This document shows positions 1-8,925 of a stretch of 64,000 nt of DNA, in pieces (within the stretch, counting starts at the first letter, position 1; every line of letters begins with the position of its first letter). Position numbers and translations under genes: made by a program. The notes below the pieces were generated by a model, which was given only the letters and a program-made list of their open reading frames with translations, did no database searches and was not told the origin of the DNA. This stretch comes from Gimibacter soli (GTDB lineage: Bacteria > Pseudomonadota > Alphaproteobacteria > Sphingomonadales > Kordiimonadaceae), in contig NZ_CP116805.1 of assembly GCF_028463845.1 (NCBI RefSeq), positions 2,972,001 to 3,036,000 on the forward strand. Direction: 5' to 3'.

Positions 1-771
1 ACCATCCTGCCGCAGCATCCGGCGCAGCACCCCGCGCACAGTGGCGTCCACGCCGCCGTCTTTCGTCAGTTCGCTGTGGAACGTGCCAAGCTCTTCCATC
101 AGCTTCTCGCCCTGCATCATCAGGGCGCGGTCTTCATCCAGCTTTTCTTCCTCGCCGGGCTCGGGGTCGAGCGAGACAAGCTCCTCGACCGCATGACGCA
201 GGAAATCCTCGTCGCGGCGTGCTTCGACGAGCGAGGCTTCAGCCTCCGAGAGGACGTCTTCTTCGGCGCGGAGCGTTTCGTAGGCAGCCGCCACTTCGGC
301 CCGCGCCTCGGCATTGCCGGCGAAGGCATCCAGAAGATCGCGGTGGGCGGCAGGGTCCAGAAGGCCACGATCATCATGCTGGCCGTGGATTTCCACAAGA
401 AGGGTGCCGATCTCGGCGAGCAGCGTCTGGCTCACCGGCTGGTCATTCACCCACGCACGACTGCGGCCATCGGTGGTGATCTGGCGGCGCAGGATCAGCT
501 GGCCGTCGCCGTGATCCATGCCATTATCCGCAAGACGCTCGCAGGCGGCGTGATCGGGGGTGAGGTCGAAAGCGGCGGTCACGCTGCCCTGCTCGGCCCC
601 CTGCCGCACCAGCGCGCGGTCGGCGCGGGCGCCAAGGGCAAGCCCCAGGGCATCAAGAAGGATGGATTTACCGGCGCCGGTTTCCCCGGTCAGCACGTTT
701 AGCCCGGCTCCAAGCGCGAGGTCGAGCCGGTCGATCAGGACAATATCGCGAATACTGAGGTTCGCCAGCAT
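1..771 (-). CDS. recN: DNA repair protein RecN (5'-terminal part of gene)
   Basis: SMC-like ATPase involved in recombinational repair of double-strand breaks. Only the first 257 codons lie in the window; the gene continues past the left edge (family length is about 550 residues). The start is the ATG at 771, behind the purine-rich GGGGAGGCGG. The N-terminus reads MLANLSIRDIVLIDRL and is followed by a Walker A motif, GETGAGKS (residues about 32-39), typical of RecN. Further on, LVEIHGQHD is the family's Q-loop region and an acidic coiled-coil stretch begins. It lies 27 bp downstream of bamD on the same strand and is probably co-transcribed with it. Identity is confident; completeness cannot be judged. 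Confidence 0.93.
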   Translation of the reverse strand, partial: MLANLSIRDIVLIDRLDLALGAGLNVLTGETGAGKSILLDALGLALGARADRALVRQGAEQGSVTAAFDLTPDHAACERLADNGMDHGDGQLILRRQITTDGRSRAWVNDQPVSQTLLAEIGTLLVEIHGQHDDRGLLDPAAHRDLLDAFAGNAEARAEVAAAYETLRAEEDVLSEAEASLVEARRDEDFLRHAVEELVSLDPEPGEEEKLDEDRALMMQGEKLMEELGTFHSELTKDGGVDATVRGVLRRMLRQDG

Positions 772-798
772 TGCCGCCTCCCCCTCACGCGTGCCGCG

Positions 799-1605
799 TC
801 AGAACGGCCACAGTTTGCTGAGCCAGCTTCCTTCGTGCACTTCCGGCTCCAGTGACTGGTTGTTCAGAAGCGAATAGGAATAACGGTACCATTTGTTGCC
901 CGGGAAGTTATGGCCGAGCACGGCAGCCGCCATCTGGGCTTCCGGATAGATACCAAGCGCCAGATAGCATTCCACCAGCCGGTGCAGCGCTTCGGGCGTA
1001 TGGCTTGTCGTCTGGAAATTCTCGATCACGTTGCGGAAACGGATCGCCGCCGACAGATATTCCTTACGCTGCATGTAGAAGCGACCGACTTCCATGTCCT
1101 TGCCTGCAAGGTGGTCACGGGTCAGGTCGATCTTCAGTTTCGCATCGCGCGCATAGTCCGTATTGGGGAAACGACGGACCACCTCGGTCAGCGCATCAAG
1201 CGCCTTCTGGGTCTGGTCCTGGTCGCGGCCCACGTCGCTGATCTGCTCGTAATAGCTGACGGCAATCAGATAATAGGCATAAGGCGCACCGCGGTTACCC
1301 GGGTGCAGCTGCAAGAAGCGCTGCGCCGCAAGGACCGCGTCGTCATATTTGTTGGCCATATAGGCAGAATAGGCCGCCATCAGCTGTGCGCGGCGGGCCC
1401 AGACGCTGTAGGGGTGCTGGCGTTCGGTCTCGTCGAAAATGGCGGCTGCCTGCCGGTATTGTTTCCGGTCCAGCCGGTCCTGCGCGAGGTTGTAAAGCAC
1501 TTCCACATCGCGGGCGATATAGGTGTCTTCATCCTTGCCACCGCAGGCGGAAAGCGCCACCAGACACCCCGCGAGACATGCAAGTTTCAGCCGTTTCATC
1601 GCCAT
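799..1605 (-). CDS. bamD: Outer membrane protein assembly factor BamD (lipoprotein)
   Basis: Lipoprotein subunit of the BAM complex, which inserts beta-barrel proteins into the outer membrane; anchored on the periplasmic face. 268 residues from the ATG at 1605, chosen because GAGGGGAAG lies 8 nt before it; the reading frame is open further upstream but without a ribosome site. A short signal peptide ends in the lipobox LSAC (Cys about residue 21). TPR-type helices follow: AQDRLDRKQYRQAAAIFDE, then repeats around HPYSVWARRAQLMAAYS and LHPGNRGAPYAYYLIAVSYY, as in the family. It is upstream of recN on the same strand, a common order in alphaproteobacteria. Length is normal. Confidence 0.93.
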   Translation of the reverse strand: MAMKRLKLACLAGCLVALSACGGKDEDTYIARDVEVLYNLAQDRLDRKQYRQAAAIFDETERQHPYSVWARRAQLMAAYSAYMANKYDDAVLAAQRFLQLHPGNRGAPYAYYLIAVSYYEQISDVGRDQDQTQKALDALTEVVRRFPNTDYARDAKLKIDLTRDHLAGKDMEVGRFYMQRKEYLSAAIRFRNVIENFQTTSHTPEALHRLVECYLALGIYPEAQMAAAVLGHNFPGNKWYRYSYSLLNNQSLEPEVHEGSWLSKLWPF

Positions 1606-1786
1606 ACCAGTCACTTCCCCTCGCCGCGACACCAGTCTTCCATTGCCGCAGGTAGAATTATAAATATAATTTTCAACCATCGCGCACAGGAGAAGTCCTG
1701 CGCAAAATGAAGGCCGGGTCATCCTCTAGCACAGGTCCGGCGGCCCAGCCAACGACGAATCGCCCCTTACCGCACGAGGATTGAGT

Positions 1787-2173
1787 ATGAGCAGGAAGAG
1801 CGAAGAAAGCGGCGAAATCATGACCGCCGACACACCCCTGGAACGCGCCGCCATGATCGACGCGCAGGTTGCCGCACGTCTCGCCGAAGCACGGCGCGAC
1901 CAAGGCCTCAGCCTAAGCGCCCTCGGGCAGGCCGCAGGCGTCAGTTACCAGCAGATCCAGAAGTATGAAAACGGCCGGAACCGTATCAGTTGCGGCATGC
2001 TTTCAGTGCTCGCCGGGTTTCTGGAAAGACCCATCGAATGGTTCTTCGACGCCGCAGAAAGCACAAGGGCGCCGGATAAACCCAGCGCCCCTGACCCGAT
2101 CGACAAGGCAATCGGTGAATTGCTTATGGCTGTCCGCCAGTCGCGGTACGGTCGTCGTCAGGCCGGCAGCTGA
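1787..2173 (+). CDS. XRE-family helix-turn-helix transcriptional regulator
   Basis: Small DNA-binding protein of 128 residues. A Cro/C1-type helix-turn-helix occupies roughly residues 32-86; the segment LGQAAGVSYQQIQKYENG is the classic HTH_3 signature. The C-terminal tail has no recognised domain. The start is the ATG at 1787, 7 nt after GAGG; the in-frame TTG at 1781 is too close to that site. The gene diverges from bamD across an A+T-rich spacer. Its last 16 nt overlap the 3' end of the convergent ilvE. Similar short XRE proteins are frequent in alphaproteobacteria, often as general regulators; no target can be named here. Confidence 0.8.
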   Translation: MSRKSEESGEIMTADTPLERAAMIDAQVAARLAEARRDQGLSLSALGQAAGVSYQQIQKYENGRNRISCGMLSVLAGFLERPIEWFFDAAESTRAPDKPSAPDPIDKAIGELLMAVRQSRYGRRQAGS

Positions 2174-3042
2174 CCGCGCACCAGCGCGTCATAATCGAAC
2201 ATCAGCGATTTGGTGATCTCGCCAACTTCGAACTTGAAGGGCCCGATTTCCGAAAGCGGGGTCACTTCTGCTGCCGTCCCGGTCAGGAATGCCTGCTCGA
2301 AGCCTTCCATCTCGTCCGGCATGATGGCACGTTCGATGACTTCGATGCCGCGGCGGCGGGCCAGATCGATCACCGACCGGCGGGTGATGCCATCAAGGAA
2401 GCAATCGGGCTTCGGCGTATGGATCTTGCCGTCCTGCACGAAGAAGACATTGGCGCCGGTCGCTTCGGCCACCTGGCCGCGATAGTCATACATCAGCGCG
2501 TCGTCATAGCCCTTGGCTTCCGCCGCATGCTTTGAAAGCGTGCAGATCATGTAAAGGCCCGAAGCCTTTGCAGCGGTCGGCGCGGTATCCGGGGCCGGAC
2601 GGCGCCACTGGGCGATATCAAGCCGCAGGCCGCGCAGGCGTGCTTCCGGCGAGAAATAGGACGGCCATTCCCAGCAGGCAATCGCCGCATGGATCGTGTT
2701 CTTCTGGGCGGCCACACCCATCATCTCGCTGCCGCGCCAGATGATCGGGCGGAAATAGCAATCCTTGTAGCCCGCCTTGTTCATCACTTCATAGCAGGCG
2801 TCATTGATCTCTTGCTGCGTGAAAGGCACCTTCATGCCCAGAAGCTCGGCCGACTTGAACAGCCGCTCGGTATGTTCTTTCAGCTTGAAGATGGTGCCAT
2901 TGTAGGCGCGCTGGCCTTCGAAGACCGCACTGCCGTAATGCATGGCATGCGTGAGCACATGGACCTTGCAATCACGCCAGGGGCGCATCTCGCCGTCCAT
3001 CCAGATCCAACCGTCCCGATCATCATAGGGCGCCGTGCTCAT
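2158..3042 (-). CDS. ilvE: Branched-chain amino acid aminotransferase
   Basis: PLP-dependent class IV aminotransferase that interconverts leucine, isoleucine or valine with their 2-oxo acids, using glutamate/2-oxoglutarate. 294 residues from the ATG at 3042, which has GGAG 7 nt upstream; an in-frame TTG at 3054 would be inside the ribosome site. Lys159 in TAAKASGLY fits the PLP lysine and Glu193 in GQVAEATGANVFF the conserved glutamate. HYGSAVFEGQRAY near residues 35-47 is typical of IlvE. The gene diverges from a MarR regulator; an inverted repeat between them contains a consensus-like TTGACA on the ilvE strand, so repression by that regulator is plausible. Confidence 0.93.
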   Translation of the reverse strand: MSTAPYDDRDGWIWMDGEMRPWRDCKVHVLTHAMHYGSAVFEGQRAYNGTIFKLKEHTERLFKSAELLGMKVPFTQQEINDACYEVMNKAGYKDCYFRPIIWRGSEMMGVAAQKNTIHAAIACWEWPSYFSPEARLRGLRLDIAQWRRPAPDTAPTAAKASGLYMICTLSKHAAEAKGYDDALMYDYRGQVAEATGANVFFVQDGKIHTPKPDCFLDGITRRSVIDLARRRGIEVIERAIMPDEMEGFEQAFLTGTAAEVTPLSEIGPFKFEVGEITKSLMFDYDALVRGQLPA

Positions 3043-3113
3043 TTTAGTCTCCAACCACTGAATTTAAAAGAAAAGTTCGTTTTCGGCTTGCCCGACGTAA
3101 CATTATGTCGCAT

Positions 3114-3136
3114 ATATGTCAACAACACTGACATAT
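3114..3136. promoter_or_regulatory. Probable MarR operator between ilvE and the regulator gene
   Basis: A perfect inverted repeat, ATATGTCA-N7-TGACATAT, typical in size for a MarR-family dimer site. It overlaps a TTGACA hexamer on the minus strand (3117-3122) that could serve as the ilvE -35, and on the plus strand it follows a possible -35 (TTGCCC, 3088-3093) by the right distance to cover the -10 region. The binding protein is inferred from position, not shown. Confidence 0.65.
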
Positions 3137-3175
3137 GCCGAAGACGTTTTTTCAGCAAGAGGGCACATCCAGACC

Positions 3176-3667
3176 ATGACACCGCGAAAAATTCCGCAAT
3201 CGAATCTGTACCTTCGGGAAGAGGAACTGCGGCGTGGTATCGAGCTTCTGTATTTCGCCTACCGGGACTTCACGCGCGACCCGGACGAGATCCTTGCCAA
3301 ATCACGATTCGGGCGGGCCCATCACCGGGTCCTCTATTTCGTCGGCCGCAGCCCCGGCATCACGGTTTCGGGGCTTCTTTCCATCCTTCGCATCACCAAG
3401 CAAAGCCTGTCGCGCGTGCTGGGCGAACTGGTGGAGCAAGGCTTTGTCCGCCAGGAAACCGGCACCGAGGATCGCCGCCAGCGGCTTCTGTACCTCACCG
3501 ACAAGGGCGAGGCCTTCGAGCGCCAGCTGTTTGCAAGCCAGCGCGACCGTGTGGCTCGCGCCTACAAGATCGCCGGCCCCGAGGCCGTAGCGGGTTTCTG
3601 GGAAGTGCTCCTCAATATCGTGGACGATGACGAGCGCGACGCGGTTCTCAAGCATATCGAGAAATAG
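3176..3667 (+). CDS. MarR-family transcriptional regulator
   Basis: 163 residues. Winged helix-turn-helix of the MarR type: RFGRAHHRVLYFVG, then GLLSILRITKQSLSRVLGEL as the recognition helix region, and ETGTEDRRQRLLYLTDKG as the beta wing with the conserved DxRR. The frame is open to an ATG at 3116, but that codon lies inside the operator palindrome; the ATG at 3176, about 12 nt after AAGAGGG, is preferred. It is divergent from ilvE. In many alphaproteobacteria an ilvE-linked MarR protein resembles PetP of Rhodobacter; whether this one affects the nearby petABC operon is speculation. Confidence 0.88.
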   Translation: MTPRKIPQSNLYLREEELRRGIELLYFAYRDFTRDPDEILAKSRFGRAHHRVLYFVGRSPGITVSGLLSILRITKQSLSRVLGELVEQGFVRQETGTEDRRQRLLYLTDKGEAFERQLFASQRDRVARAYKIAGPEAVAGFWEVLLNIVDDDERDAVLKHIEK

Positions 3668-3759
3668 GCATCCTTCATTCTGGACCGGACGGTACTGGCT
3701 TGTTGCCCTGCCGTCGCCATGCTAAAGGGCAGCGCCAGAACAAACGAGGAGACTGATGC

Positions 3760-4404
3760 ATGACCCTTGATCAGCGCCTGATCGACGGCTACCGACGCTT
3801 TCTCGAGACCGACTTCGAACGAGACCGCGAGCTTTATCACTCGCTCGCCGAAGAAGGCCAGACCCCCCATACACTTGTTATTGCCTGCTCTGACAGCCGT
3901 GTGCTGCCCCAGCACGTATTGGGTGCCGGACCGGGCGACATGTTCCTTGTCCGCAACGTAGCAGCCCTTGTGCCGCCCTTTGAGGACGACGCCGGTTACC
4001 ACGGCACCAGTGCCGCCATCGAATTTGCGGTCACCAGCCTTGGCGTGAAGAACGTCATCGTCATGGGCCACGCCAAATGCGGCGGTGTCGGCTGCGTGGC
4101 GGATGGCAGCGTGACGGAAACAAGCTTCGTCGGCCGCTGGGTCCGCCCCTTGCGCGAATGGCTGCACCGCCATGACGACCTGATCCCGAAGAACCCCACG
4201 GCCCGTGCCCGCCTCCTGGAGCGCGCCGCGGTGCATCTGTCGGTCGAGAATCTGATGAGCTTCCCCTTCATCGCCGAGCGTGTCGCCGCCGGCACCCTGA
4301 ATGTGGAAGGCCTGATCCTTGATATCTCGAACGGCGAGCTCCTGAAGGTCATCGCCAAGCCCGATGGTATCTTCGATGTGCAATCGGTGCTGAACGAAGG
4401 CTGA
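3760..4404 (+). CDS. Beta-class carbonic anhydrase
   Basis: Zinc enzyme that hydrates CO2 to bicarbonate, cytoplasmic. 214 residues, normal for the family. The zinc ligands are all present: Cys43 and the active-site Asp45/Arg47 in ACSDSRV, then His104 and Cys107 in VMGHAKCGG. The start ATG at 3760 has GAGGAGA 8 nt upstream. The gene stands alone between the MarR regulator (92 bp upstream) and a strong bidirectional terminator shared with the convergent petABC operon. It may supply bicarbonate for carboxylases or manage CO2 from respiration; the specific need is not shown. Confidence 0.94.
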   Translation: MTLDQRLIDGYRRFLETDFERDRELYHSLAEEGQTPHTLVIACSDSRVLPQHVLGAGPGDMFLVRNVAALVPPFEDDAGYHGTSAAIEFAVTSLGVKNVIVMGHAKCGGVGCVADGSVTETSFVGRWVRPLREWLHRHDDLIPKNPTARARLLERAAVHLSVENLMSFPFIAERVAAGTLNVEGLILDISNGELLKVIAKPDGIFDVQSVLNEG

Positions 4405-4446
4405 GGTCCCTCGCCTTTCAAACGATACGATACTCCTGAAAACGAA

Positions 4447-4470
4447 AAGGCCGCTCAAACGAGCGGCCTT
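4447..4470. terminator. Bidirectional rho-independent terminator
   Basis: Perfect 10-bp stem AAGGCCGCTC / GAGCGGCCTT with an AAAC loop, followed by CTCTTTT on the plus strand and preceded by AAAACG on the other. It separates the convergent carbonic anhydrase gene and petC and can stop transcription from both. Confidence 0.92.
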
Positions 4471-4502
4471 CTCTTTTGTCTTGAAGCGTCAGAGCCCGAC
4501 GA

Positions 4503-5285
4503 TCAGTCGAACTCTTTGCCTTCCTTCACCGGCTTCCACACCTTCTTCATCGAGAAGTACAGGATGATGGTGAGCACCAGCAGGAACAGGATCACATGGA
4601 GACCCATCGAGTGGGACTGCTCGAGATGCGGTTCTGCAACGAAGGTCAGGAAGTTGACCACATCGCGGGCCAGCTGGTCCTGCGTGGCTTTGGTGCCGTC
4701 TTCATATTCGACGATATCGTCGGAAAGCGGCGAAGCCATGCCGATCTGGCCACCCTTGAAGTAAGGGTTGTAGCTTTTGCCCGGGGTCACCGACACGTCG
4801 GCCGGTGCATCCTCGTAGCCAGTCATCAGGCTATAGACATAGTTGGCACCGTCATGACGGGCCTTGACGATCAGCGACAGATCGGGCGGCAGAGCCCCGC
4901 CGTTCGAGGCGCGCGCGGCGTTCTCGTTGGCGAAGGGAGCCGGGATACCGTGCTGCGGCATGGCCTTGATCATGGTCGGCTCGCCGAACTCGTCGGGCTC
5001 GCCCGGGACTTCATACTCGGCGGCGAAAGCCTTGATCATGTCTTCTTCGTAGCCAAGCGCCGCAAGGTTGCGGAACTTGAAATACTTCAGGCTGTGGCAC
5101 GAAGCGCAAACCTGTTTGAAGACCTGGAAACCACGCTGGGCCGAGGCGGTGTCGAAGGTCCCGAAGGGGCCTTCGAACTGCCATTCAACCTGCTTGGGGT
5201 GCGCCCCGGCAGCCGAAGCATTGGCCGCCATGGTCAGACCCGCAACCGCGGTCAGGGCAAGGGCAAAATTCTTGATCATTTTCAT
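4503..5285 (-). CDS. petC: Ubiquinol-cytochrome c reductase, cytochrome c1 subunit
   Basis: Haem c subunit of the cytochrome bc1 complex; it takes electrons from the Rieske protein and passes them to soluble cytochrome c on the periplasmic side. 260 residues from the ATG at 5285. A signal peptide ends near ANASA (residues 21-25). The haem-binding motif is CASCH (Cys60, Cys63, His64). GGQIGMASPLSDD carries the likely axial Met. A C-terminal membrane anchor, MGLHVILFLLVLTIILYFS, is followed by Lys residues. It is the last gene of petABC, 17 bp after petB, and ends at a bidirectional terminator. Confidence 0.95.
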   Translation of the reverse strand: MKMIKNFALALTAVAGLTMAANASAAGAHPKQVEWQFEGPFGTFDTASAQRGFQVFKQVCASCHSLKYFKFRNLAALGYEEDMIKAFAAEYEVPGEPDEFGEPTMIKAMPQHGIPAPFANENAARASNGGALPPDLSLIVKARHDGANYVYSLMTGYEDAPADVSVTPGKSYNPYFKGGQIGMASPLSDDIVEYEDGTKATQDQLARDVVNFLTFVAEPHLEQSHSMGLHVILFLLVLTIILYFSMKKVWKPVKEGKEFD

Positions 5286-5302
5286 TTGTCCAATCCCCCC
5301 GC

Positions 5303-6571
5303 TCAGGCTTTTTTCACGCATGCCTTGGCGATGCTCTCGGGCAGAGGAAGTGTCTGCTCGATTTTGCCAAGAAGCGGCATGACCACCAGGAAGTGCAGGA
5401 AATAGTAAGCGGTGCCGATAAGGCCGACCAACGGCCAGATACCTTCAGGCTTCTTGCCGCCAACGATGGTGAGGATCACCATGTCGATGACGAGGAACCA
5501 GAAGAAGATGCGGTAGGTCGGACGGAACTTCGCCGAACGCACCTTGCTGGTGTCAAGCCACGGCAGTGCGAACAGGAGAAGGATCGAGCCGAACATGGCC
5601 AGAACGCCCAGAAGCTTTGCCGGGATGATCACGATATCGGTGAAAGGAATGCCGATATCGAACGTGATCGACCGCAGGATCGCGTAGAAGGGCAGGAAGT
5701 ACCATTCGGGCACGATGCTGTCCGGGGTCACCATCGGGTCAGCCGGGATATAGTTATCCGGGTGGCCGAGCGCGTTCGGTGCATAGAACAGGAACAGGCT
5801 GAAGAAGATCAGGAACACGCCCACGCCGAACGCATCCTTCACTGTATAGTAAGGATGGAACGGGATCTTGTCGCCCTTGCCCTTGGCATCGATGCCGAGC
5901 GGGTTGTTCGAACCCGGCAGGTGCAGCGCCCAGATGTGCAGGATCACAACACCGGCAATCACGAACGGCAGCAGGAAGTGCAGGCTGAAGAAGCGGTTCA
6001 GGGTCGGGTTATCAACCGAGAAGCCACCCCACAGCAGGGTCACGATATAGTCACCCACCACCGGTATTGCCGAGAAGAGGTTGGTGATCACCGTGGCGCC
6101 CCAGAAGGACATCTGGCCCCAGGGCAGCACATAGCCCATGAAAGCGGTTGCCATCATCAGGAGGAAGATGACGAGGCCGAGCATCCAGATCATCTCGCGC
6201 GGGGCCTTGTAGGACCCGTAATAGAGACCGCGCAGGATGTGGATATAGACGGCGATGAAGAACATGGAGGCGCCGTTCGCATGCATGTAGCGAATGAGCC
6301 AGCCATAGTTCACGTCGCGCATGATGCGCTCGACGCTATCGAAAGCCATCAGCGTGTTCGGGGTATAGTGCATGGCAAGCACGACACCGGTCACGATCTG
6401 GATGACGAGGCAGAGCCCGGCGAGCGAGCCGAAGTTCCACCAGTAATTCAGGTTGCGGGGTGCGAGGTAGCCTGCACCGAGCGAACCATGGATGAGCGAG
6501 AAGATCGGCAGCCGGTCGTCAATCCATTTGACAACCGCGCTGTTCGTTTCAAACGCAGGTCCGTGAGCCAT
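5303..6571 (-). CDS. petB: Ubiquinol-cytochrome c reductase, cytochrome b subunit
   Basis: Membrane core of the bc1 complex, holding haems bL and bH and both quinone sites. 422 residues, full-length bacterial type with N- and C-terminal halves in one chain. Haem ligands are the two His pairs spaced by 14 residues: His97/His111 and His198/His212. The quinol-oxidation motif PEWY is at residues 288-291. Eight or so membrane helices are evident, for example [23 protein letters not shown]-like purines (GGGAGG) precede the ATG at 6571. It lies 11 bp after petA and 17 bp before petC, so one transcript is expected. Confidence 0.97.
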   Translation of the reverse strand: MAHGPAFETNSAVVKWIDDRLPIFSLIHGSLGAGYLAPRNLNYWWNFGSLAGLCLVIQIVTGVVLAMHYTPNTLMAFDSVERIMRDVNYGWLIRYMHANGASMFFIAVYIHILRGLYYGSYKAPREMIWMLGLVIFLLMMATAFMGYVLPWGQMSFWGATVITNLFSAIPVVGDYIVTLLWGGFSVDNPTLNRFFSLHFLLPFVIAGVVILHIWALHLPGSNNPLGIDAKGKGDKIPFHPYYTVKDAFGVGVFLIFFSLFLFYAPNALGHPDNYIPADPMVTPDSIVPEWYFLPFYAILRSITFDIGIPFTDIVIIPAKLLGVLAMFGSILLLFALPWLDTSKVRSAKFRPTYRIFFWFLVIDMVILTIVGGKKPEGIWPLVGLIGTAYYFLHFLVVMPLLGKIEQTLPLPESIAKACVKKA

Positions 6572-6582
6572 CTGGGCCTCCC

Positions 6583-7137
6583 TTAACCGATCTTGAGGAC
6601 GGTATCGCTGGCAAAAGCATAGCTCGGAACTTCGAGGTTCCGGGGCGCAGGTCCTTTGCGGATACGGCCAGAGGTATCATAGTGCGAACCGTGGCAGGGG
6701 CAGAACCAGCCGCCGAACTCGCCGCGATCGTCACCCGTCTTGGTGCCGAGAGGCACGCAGCCGAGGTGCGTACAAACGCCGAGAACCACGAGCCATTCAG
6801 CCTTGCCGGCCAGAACGCGCTCTGCGTCGGTTTGCTTGTCAACGAGTGCGCCCAGGTCCACAGCCTCGGCTTCCTGGATTTCAGCCGCCGTACGATGGCG
6901 AATGAAGACAGGCTTGCCGCGCCATTTCACGACGACAGCTTCGCCAACCGGGATCTTCGAAAGATCGACCTCGATCGAGGCCAGTGCCAGCGTGTCGGCA
7001 GCCGGGTTCATCTGGTCGACGAACGGCCACACGGCAACAGCCGCACCGACCGCGCCGAAACCGGCAGCGGCAACATGGAGGAAATCACGGCGATTGACGC
7101 CGTCATCACCTTCCACCGTATTTTCGATTGTGCTCAT
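6583..7137 (-). CDS. petA: Ubiquinol-cytochrome c reductase, Rieske iron-sulfur subunit
   Basis: 2Fe-2S subunit of the bc1 complex that oxidises ubiquinol and reduces cytochrome c1. 184 residues. A Tat-type signal/anchor, [23 protein letters not shown] (shown here only as positions 16-38), precedes the soluble head. Cluster ligands are in box I (Cys122, His124, with disulfide Cys127, in CTHLGC) and box II (Cys146, Cys148, His149 in CPCHG). The start ATG at 7137 follows AAGGATGATTAA. It opens the petABC operon; the 279-bp gap up to trmL holds the divergent promoters, where no clear hexamers were assigned. Confidence 0.96.
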   Translation of the reverse strand: MSTIENTVEGDDGVNRRDFLHVAAAGFGAVGAAVAVWPFVDQMNPAADTLALASIEVDLSKIPVGEAVVVKWRGKPVFIRHRTAAEIQEAEAVDLGALVDKQTDAERVLAGKAEWLVVLGVCTHLGCVPLGTKTGDDRGEFGGWFCPCHGSHYDTSGRIRKGPAPRNLEVPSYAFASDTVLKIG

Positions 7138-7416
7138 TTAATCATCCTTGGCCGGAAATCATGCGGGCCGACTGGTCCTCGCCGAGGCGGCGACCGCACT
7201 TTTCTACCCTAACCTGGCGGTGTCGATGCGGCGAAATGCCACGAGGCCGCCGCCAAGCGCCCCTGCGCCCGGGCAAAACAGGTGCCCGCGCGTTGGCTCC
7301 GGTTTAATCGCGCTCGCTCAAAGAGGCAAGGCTTTATGCCTGCCCCGACCAAAAAAATGCCATGTTTCAAGGGGTAGGAAATCGAAAGCCCGTTGCGCTC
7401 CTTGCGGCTATTCCTT

Positions 7417-7905
7417 ATGCCACCGGATATGGACATCGCCCTCTATGAACCTGACCTGCCCCAGAACACCGGCACCATGCTCCGGCTTGCCGCCTGCATG
7501 GACGTGACGGCGCATGTCATCGAGCCCTGCGGCTTTCCCTTTTCGGTCAAGGCGATGAGGCGCTCGCTGATGGATTATTCGGACCATGTTTCGCTGGCCC
7601 GCCATGAAAGCTACGAGGCCTTCGATGCATGGCGCAAGGGTGCAGGGCGGCGACTGGTTCTCCTGTCCACCAAGGCGAGCCTTCCCTATGATGAGTTCGC
7701 GTTTCAGGGGGACGATATCCTGATGGTGGGCCGGGAATCGAAAGGCGTGCCGGACGATATTGCGATGCAGGCCGATGCCCGCGTGCTGATCCCCATGAAA
7801 GCGGGGGTTCGCTCGCTGAATGTGGCGGTGTCACTTTCCATGGTGCTCGGCGAGGCCATGCGGCAGACCGGTGGATACAAGCCCTTCACGAAAGGACAGT
7901 CATGA
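7417..7905 (+). CDS. trmL: tRNA (cytidine(34)-2'-O)-methyltransferase TrmL
   Basis: SPOUT-class methyltransferase that modifies the ribose of the wobble base C34/U34 in tRNA-Leu. 162 residues from the ATG at 7417; the ATG at 7429 (N-terminus MDIALYEPD) is equally possible and neither has a strong ribosome site. Family motifs are [20 protein letters not shown] at the N-terminus, then the trefoil-knot SAM-binding segments [12 protein letters not shown] and [14 protein letters not shown]. It overlaps hemF by 4 nt (ATGA), so the two are translationally coupled. No functional link between the two products is known. Confidence 0.92.
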   Translation: MPPDMDIALYEPDLPQNTGTMLRLAACMDVTAHVIEPCGFPFSVKAMRRSLMDYSDHVSLARHESYEAFDAWRKGAGRRLVLLSTKASLPYDEFAFQGDDILMVGRESKGVPDDIAMQADARVLIPMKAGVRSLNVAVSLSMVLGEAMRQTGGYKPFTKGQS

Positions 7906-8789
7906 GCGACGCACTGACCATCGAACAGAAAACAGCCGAAGCCGCAGACTGGTTCCGCACCCTTCGCGACAATGTCTGTGGGAGCTTCGAAGCCATCGAA
8001 GACGACAACGAAGGCCCCAAGGCCGATCTCGCCCCCGGTCGCTTCAAGCGCCAGATGTGGGAGCGCACCAATCAGGCTGACGGCAAACCCGGTGGCGGCG
8101 GCGTGATGTCGATCATGACCGGCGGCCGCGTGTTCGAAAAGGTCGGGGTCAATATCTCGTCCGTTCACGGCACCTTCACGCCCGAATTCGCGAAATCGAT
8201 TCCGGGGGCGGATGAAGACCCGCGCTTCTTCGCGACTGGCATCTCGCTTGTCGCCCATATGCAAAGCCCGCGCGTGCCGGCGGTGCATATGAACACCCGG
8301 TTTATCGTCACGACCAAACACTGGTTCGGCGGCGGAGCTGACCTCAACGCCCCTCTGCCCGTGGCGGAGGACACTGCCGACTTCCACGCAGCCTTCAAAG
8401 GCGCCTGCGACCGCCACGGCGACGACTATTACGCGCGCTTCAAAAAATGGTGCGACGAATATTTCTATATTCCGCACCGGGGCAAGGCGCGCGGCGAAGG
8501 CGGCATCTTCTATGACGGGCTGAACACCGGTGACTGGCAGGCCGATTTCGCCTTCACCCGCGACGTGGGCGAAACCTTCAACACCATCTACCCCGCCCTT
8601 GTGCGCCGGCACATGAACGAGGACTGGACCGCCGACGAACGCGAAACCCAGCTCGTTTACCGGGGCCATTATGCCGAGTTCAACCTTGTCTATGACCGCG
8701 GCACCACCTTCGGCCTGAAGACCGGCGGCAATGTGGACGCCATCCTGATGTCCCTGCCACCCGAGGCCAAATGGCCCTCGCCGATTTGA
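7902..8789 (+). CDS. hemF: Oxygen-dependent coproporphyrinogen III oxidase
   Basis: Cytosolic enzyme of haem synthesis; it decarboxylates two propionates of coproporphyrinogen III to give protoporphyrinogen IX, using O2. 295 residues, normal length. Family blocks include [21 protein letters not shown] (positions about 64-84), [20 protein letters not shown]-like text around residue 130-150, and [16 protein letters not shown]. The start overlaps the trmL stop; AAAGGAC lies 8 nt before it. Haem made here would serve the bc1 complex and cytochrome oxidase encoded in the same window. Implies aerobic growth. Confidence 0.95.
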   Translation: MSDALTIEQKTAEAADWFRTLRDNVCGSFEAIEDDNEGPKADLAPGRFKRQMWERTNQADGKPGGGGVMSIMTGGRVFEKVGVNISSVHGTFTPEFAKSIPGADEDPRFFATGISLVAHMQSPRVPAVHMNTRFIVTTKHWFGGGADLNAPLPVAEDTADFHAAFKGACDRHGDDYYARFKKWCDEYFYIPHRGKARGEGGIFYDGLNTGDWQADFAFTRDVGETFNTIYPALVRRHMNEDWTADERETQLVYRGHYAEFNLVYDRGTTFGLKTGGNVDAILMSLPPEAKWPSPI

Positions 8790-8803
8790 GGCTGAAACAC
8801 GCC

Positions 8804-8892
8804 CTTCGAGACGCGGCTTGCGCCGCTCCTCAGGACGAACGCATGATAAGGCACCGTTCGGACTGAGGAAGCGCGACTGCGCTGTCTCGAAG
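8804..8892. repeat. Palindromic extragenic repeat (REP-like) with two inner hairpins
   Basis: Two 38-nt arms (8804-8841 and 8855-8892) form an imperfect inverted repeat around a 13-nt centre. The outer parts agree almost fully: CTTCGAGAC at the ends and CCTCAGGACGAACG near the centre (CCTCAGTCCGAACG in the other arm). The inner blocks differ but each forms its own hairpin (GCGGC-TTGC-GCCGC and AGCGC-GACT-GCGCT). It resembles the CTTCGAGAC/TCCTCAGGACGAAC repeats known from sphingomonads and other alphaproteobacteria. It fills the hemF-nitronate monooxygenase spacer. Confidence 0.8.
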
Positions 8893-8925
8893 TCCGCATC
8901 GCCAACCGATACGGAGCCCATGCCC

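Noticed and set aside
3116-3175. The longer MarR start at ATG 3116.
   Set aside because: The codon lies in the operator palindrome and has no ribosome site; the ATG at 3176 is favoured.
7261-7310. A GGGCA/TGCCC inverted repeat between petA and trmL, considered as a terminator.
   Set aside because: Only 5-6 bp long, with no T-tract on either side.
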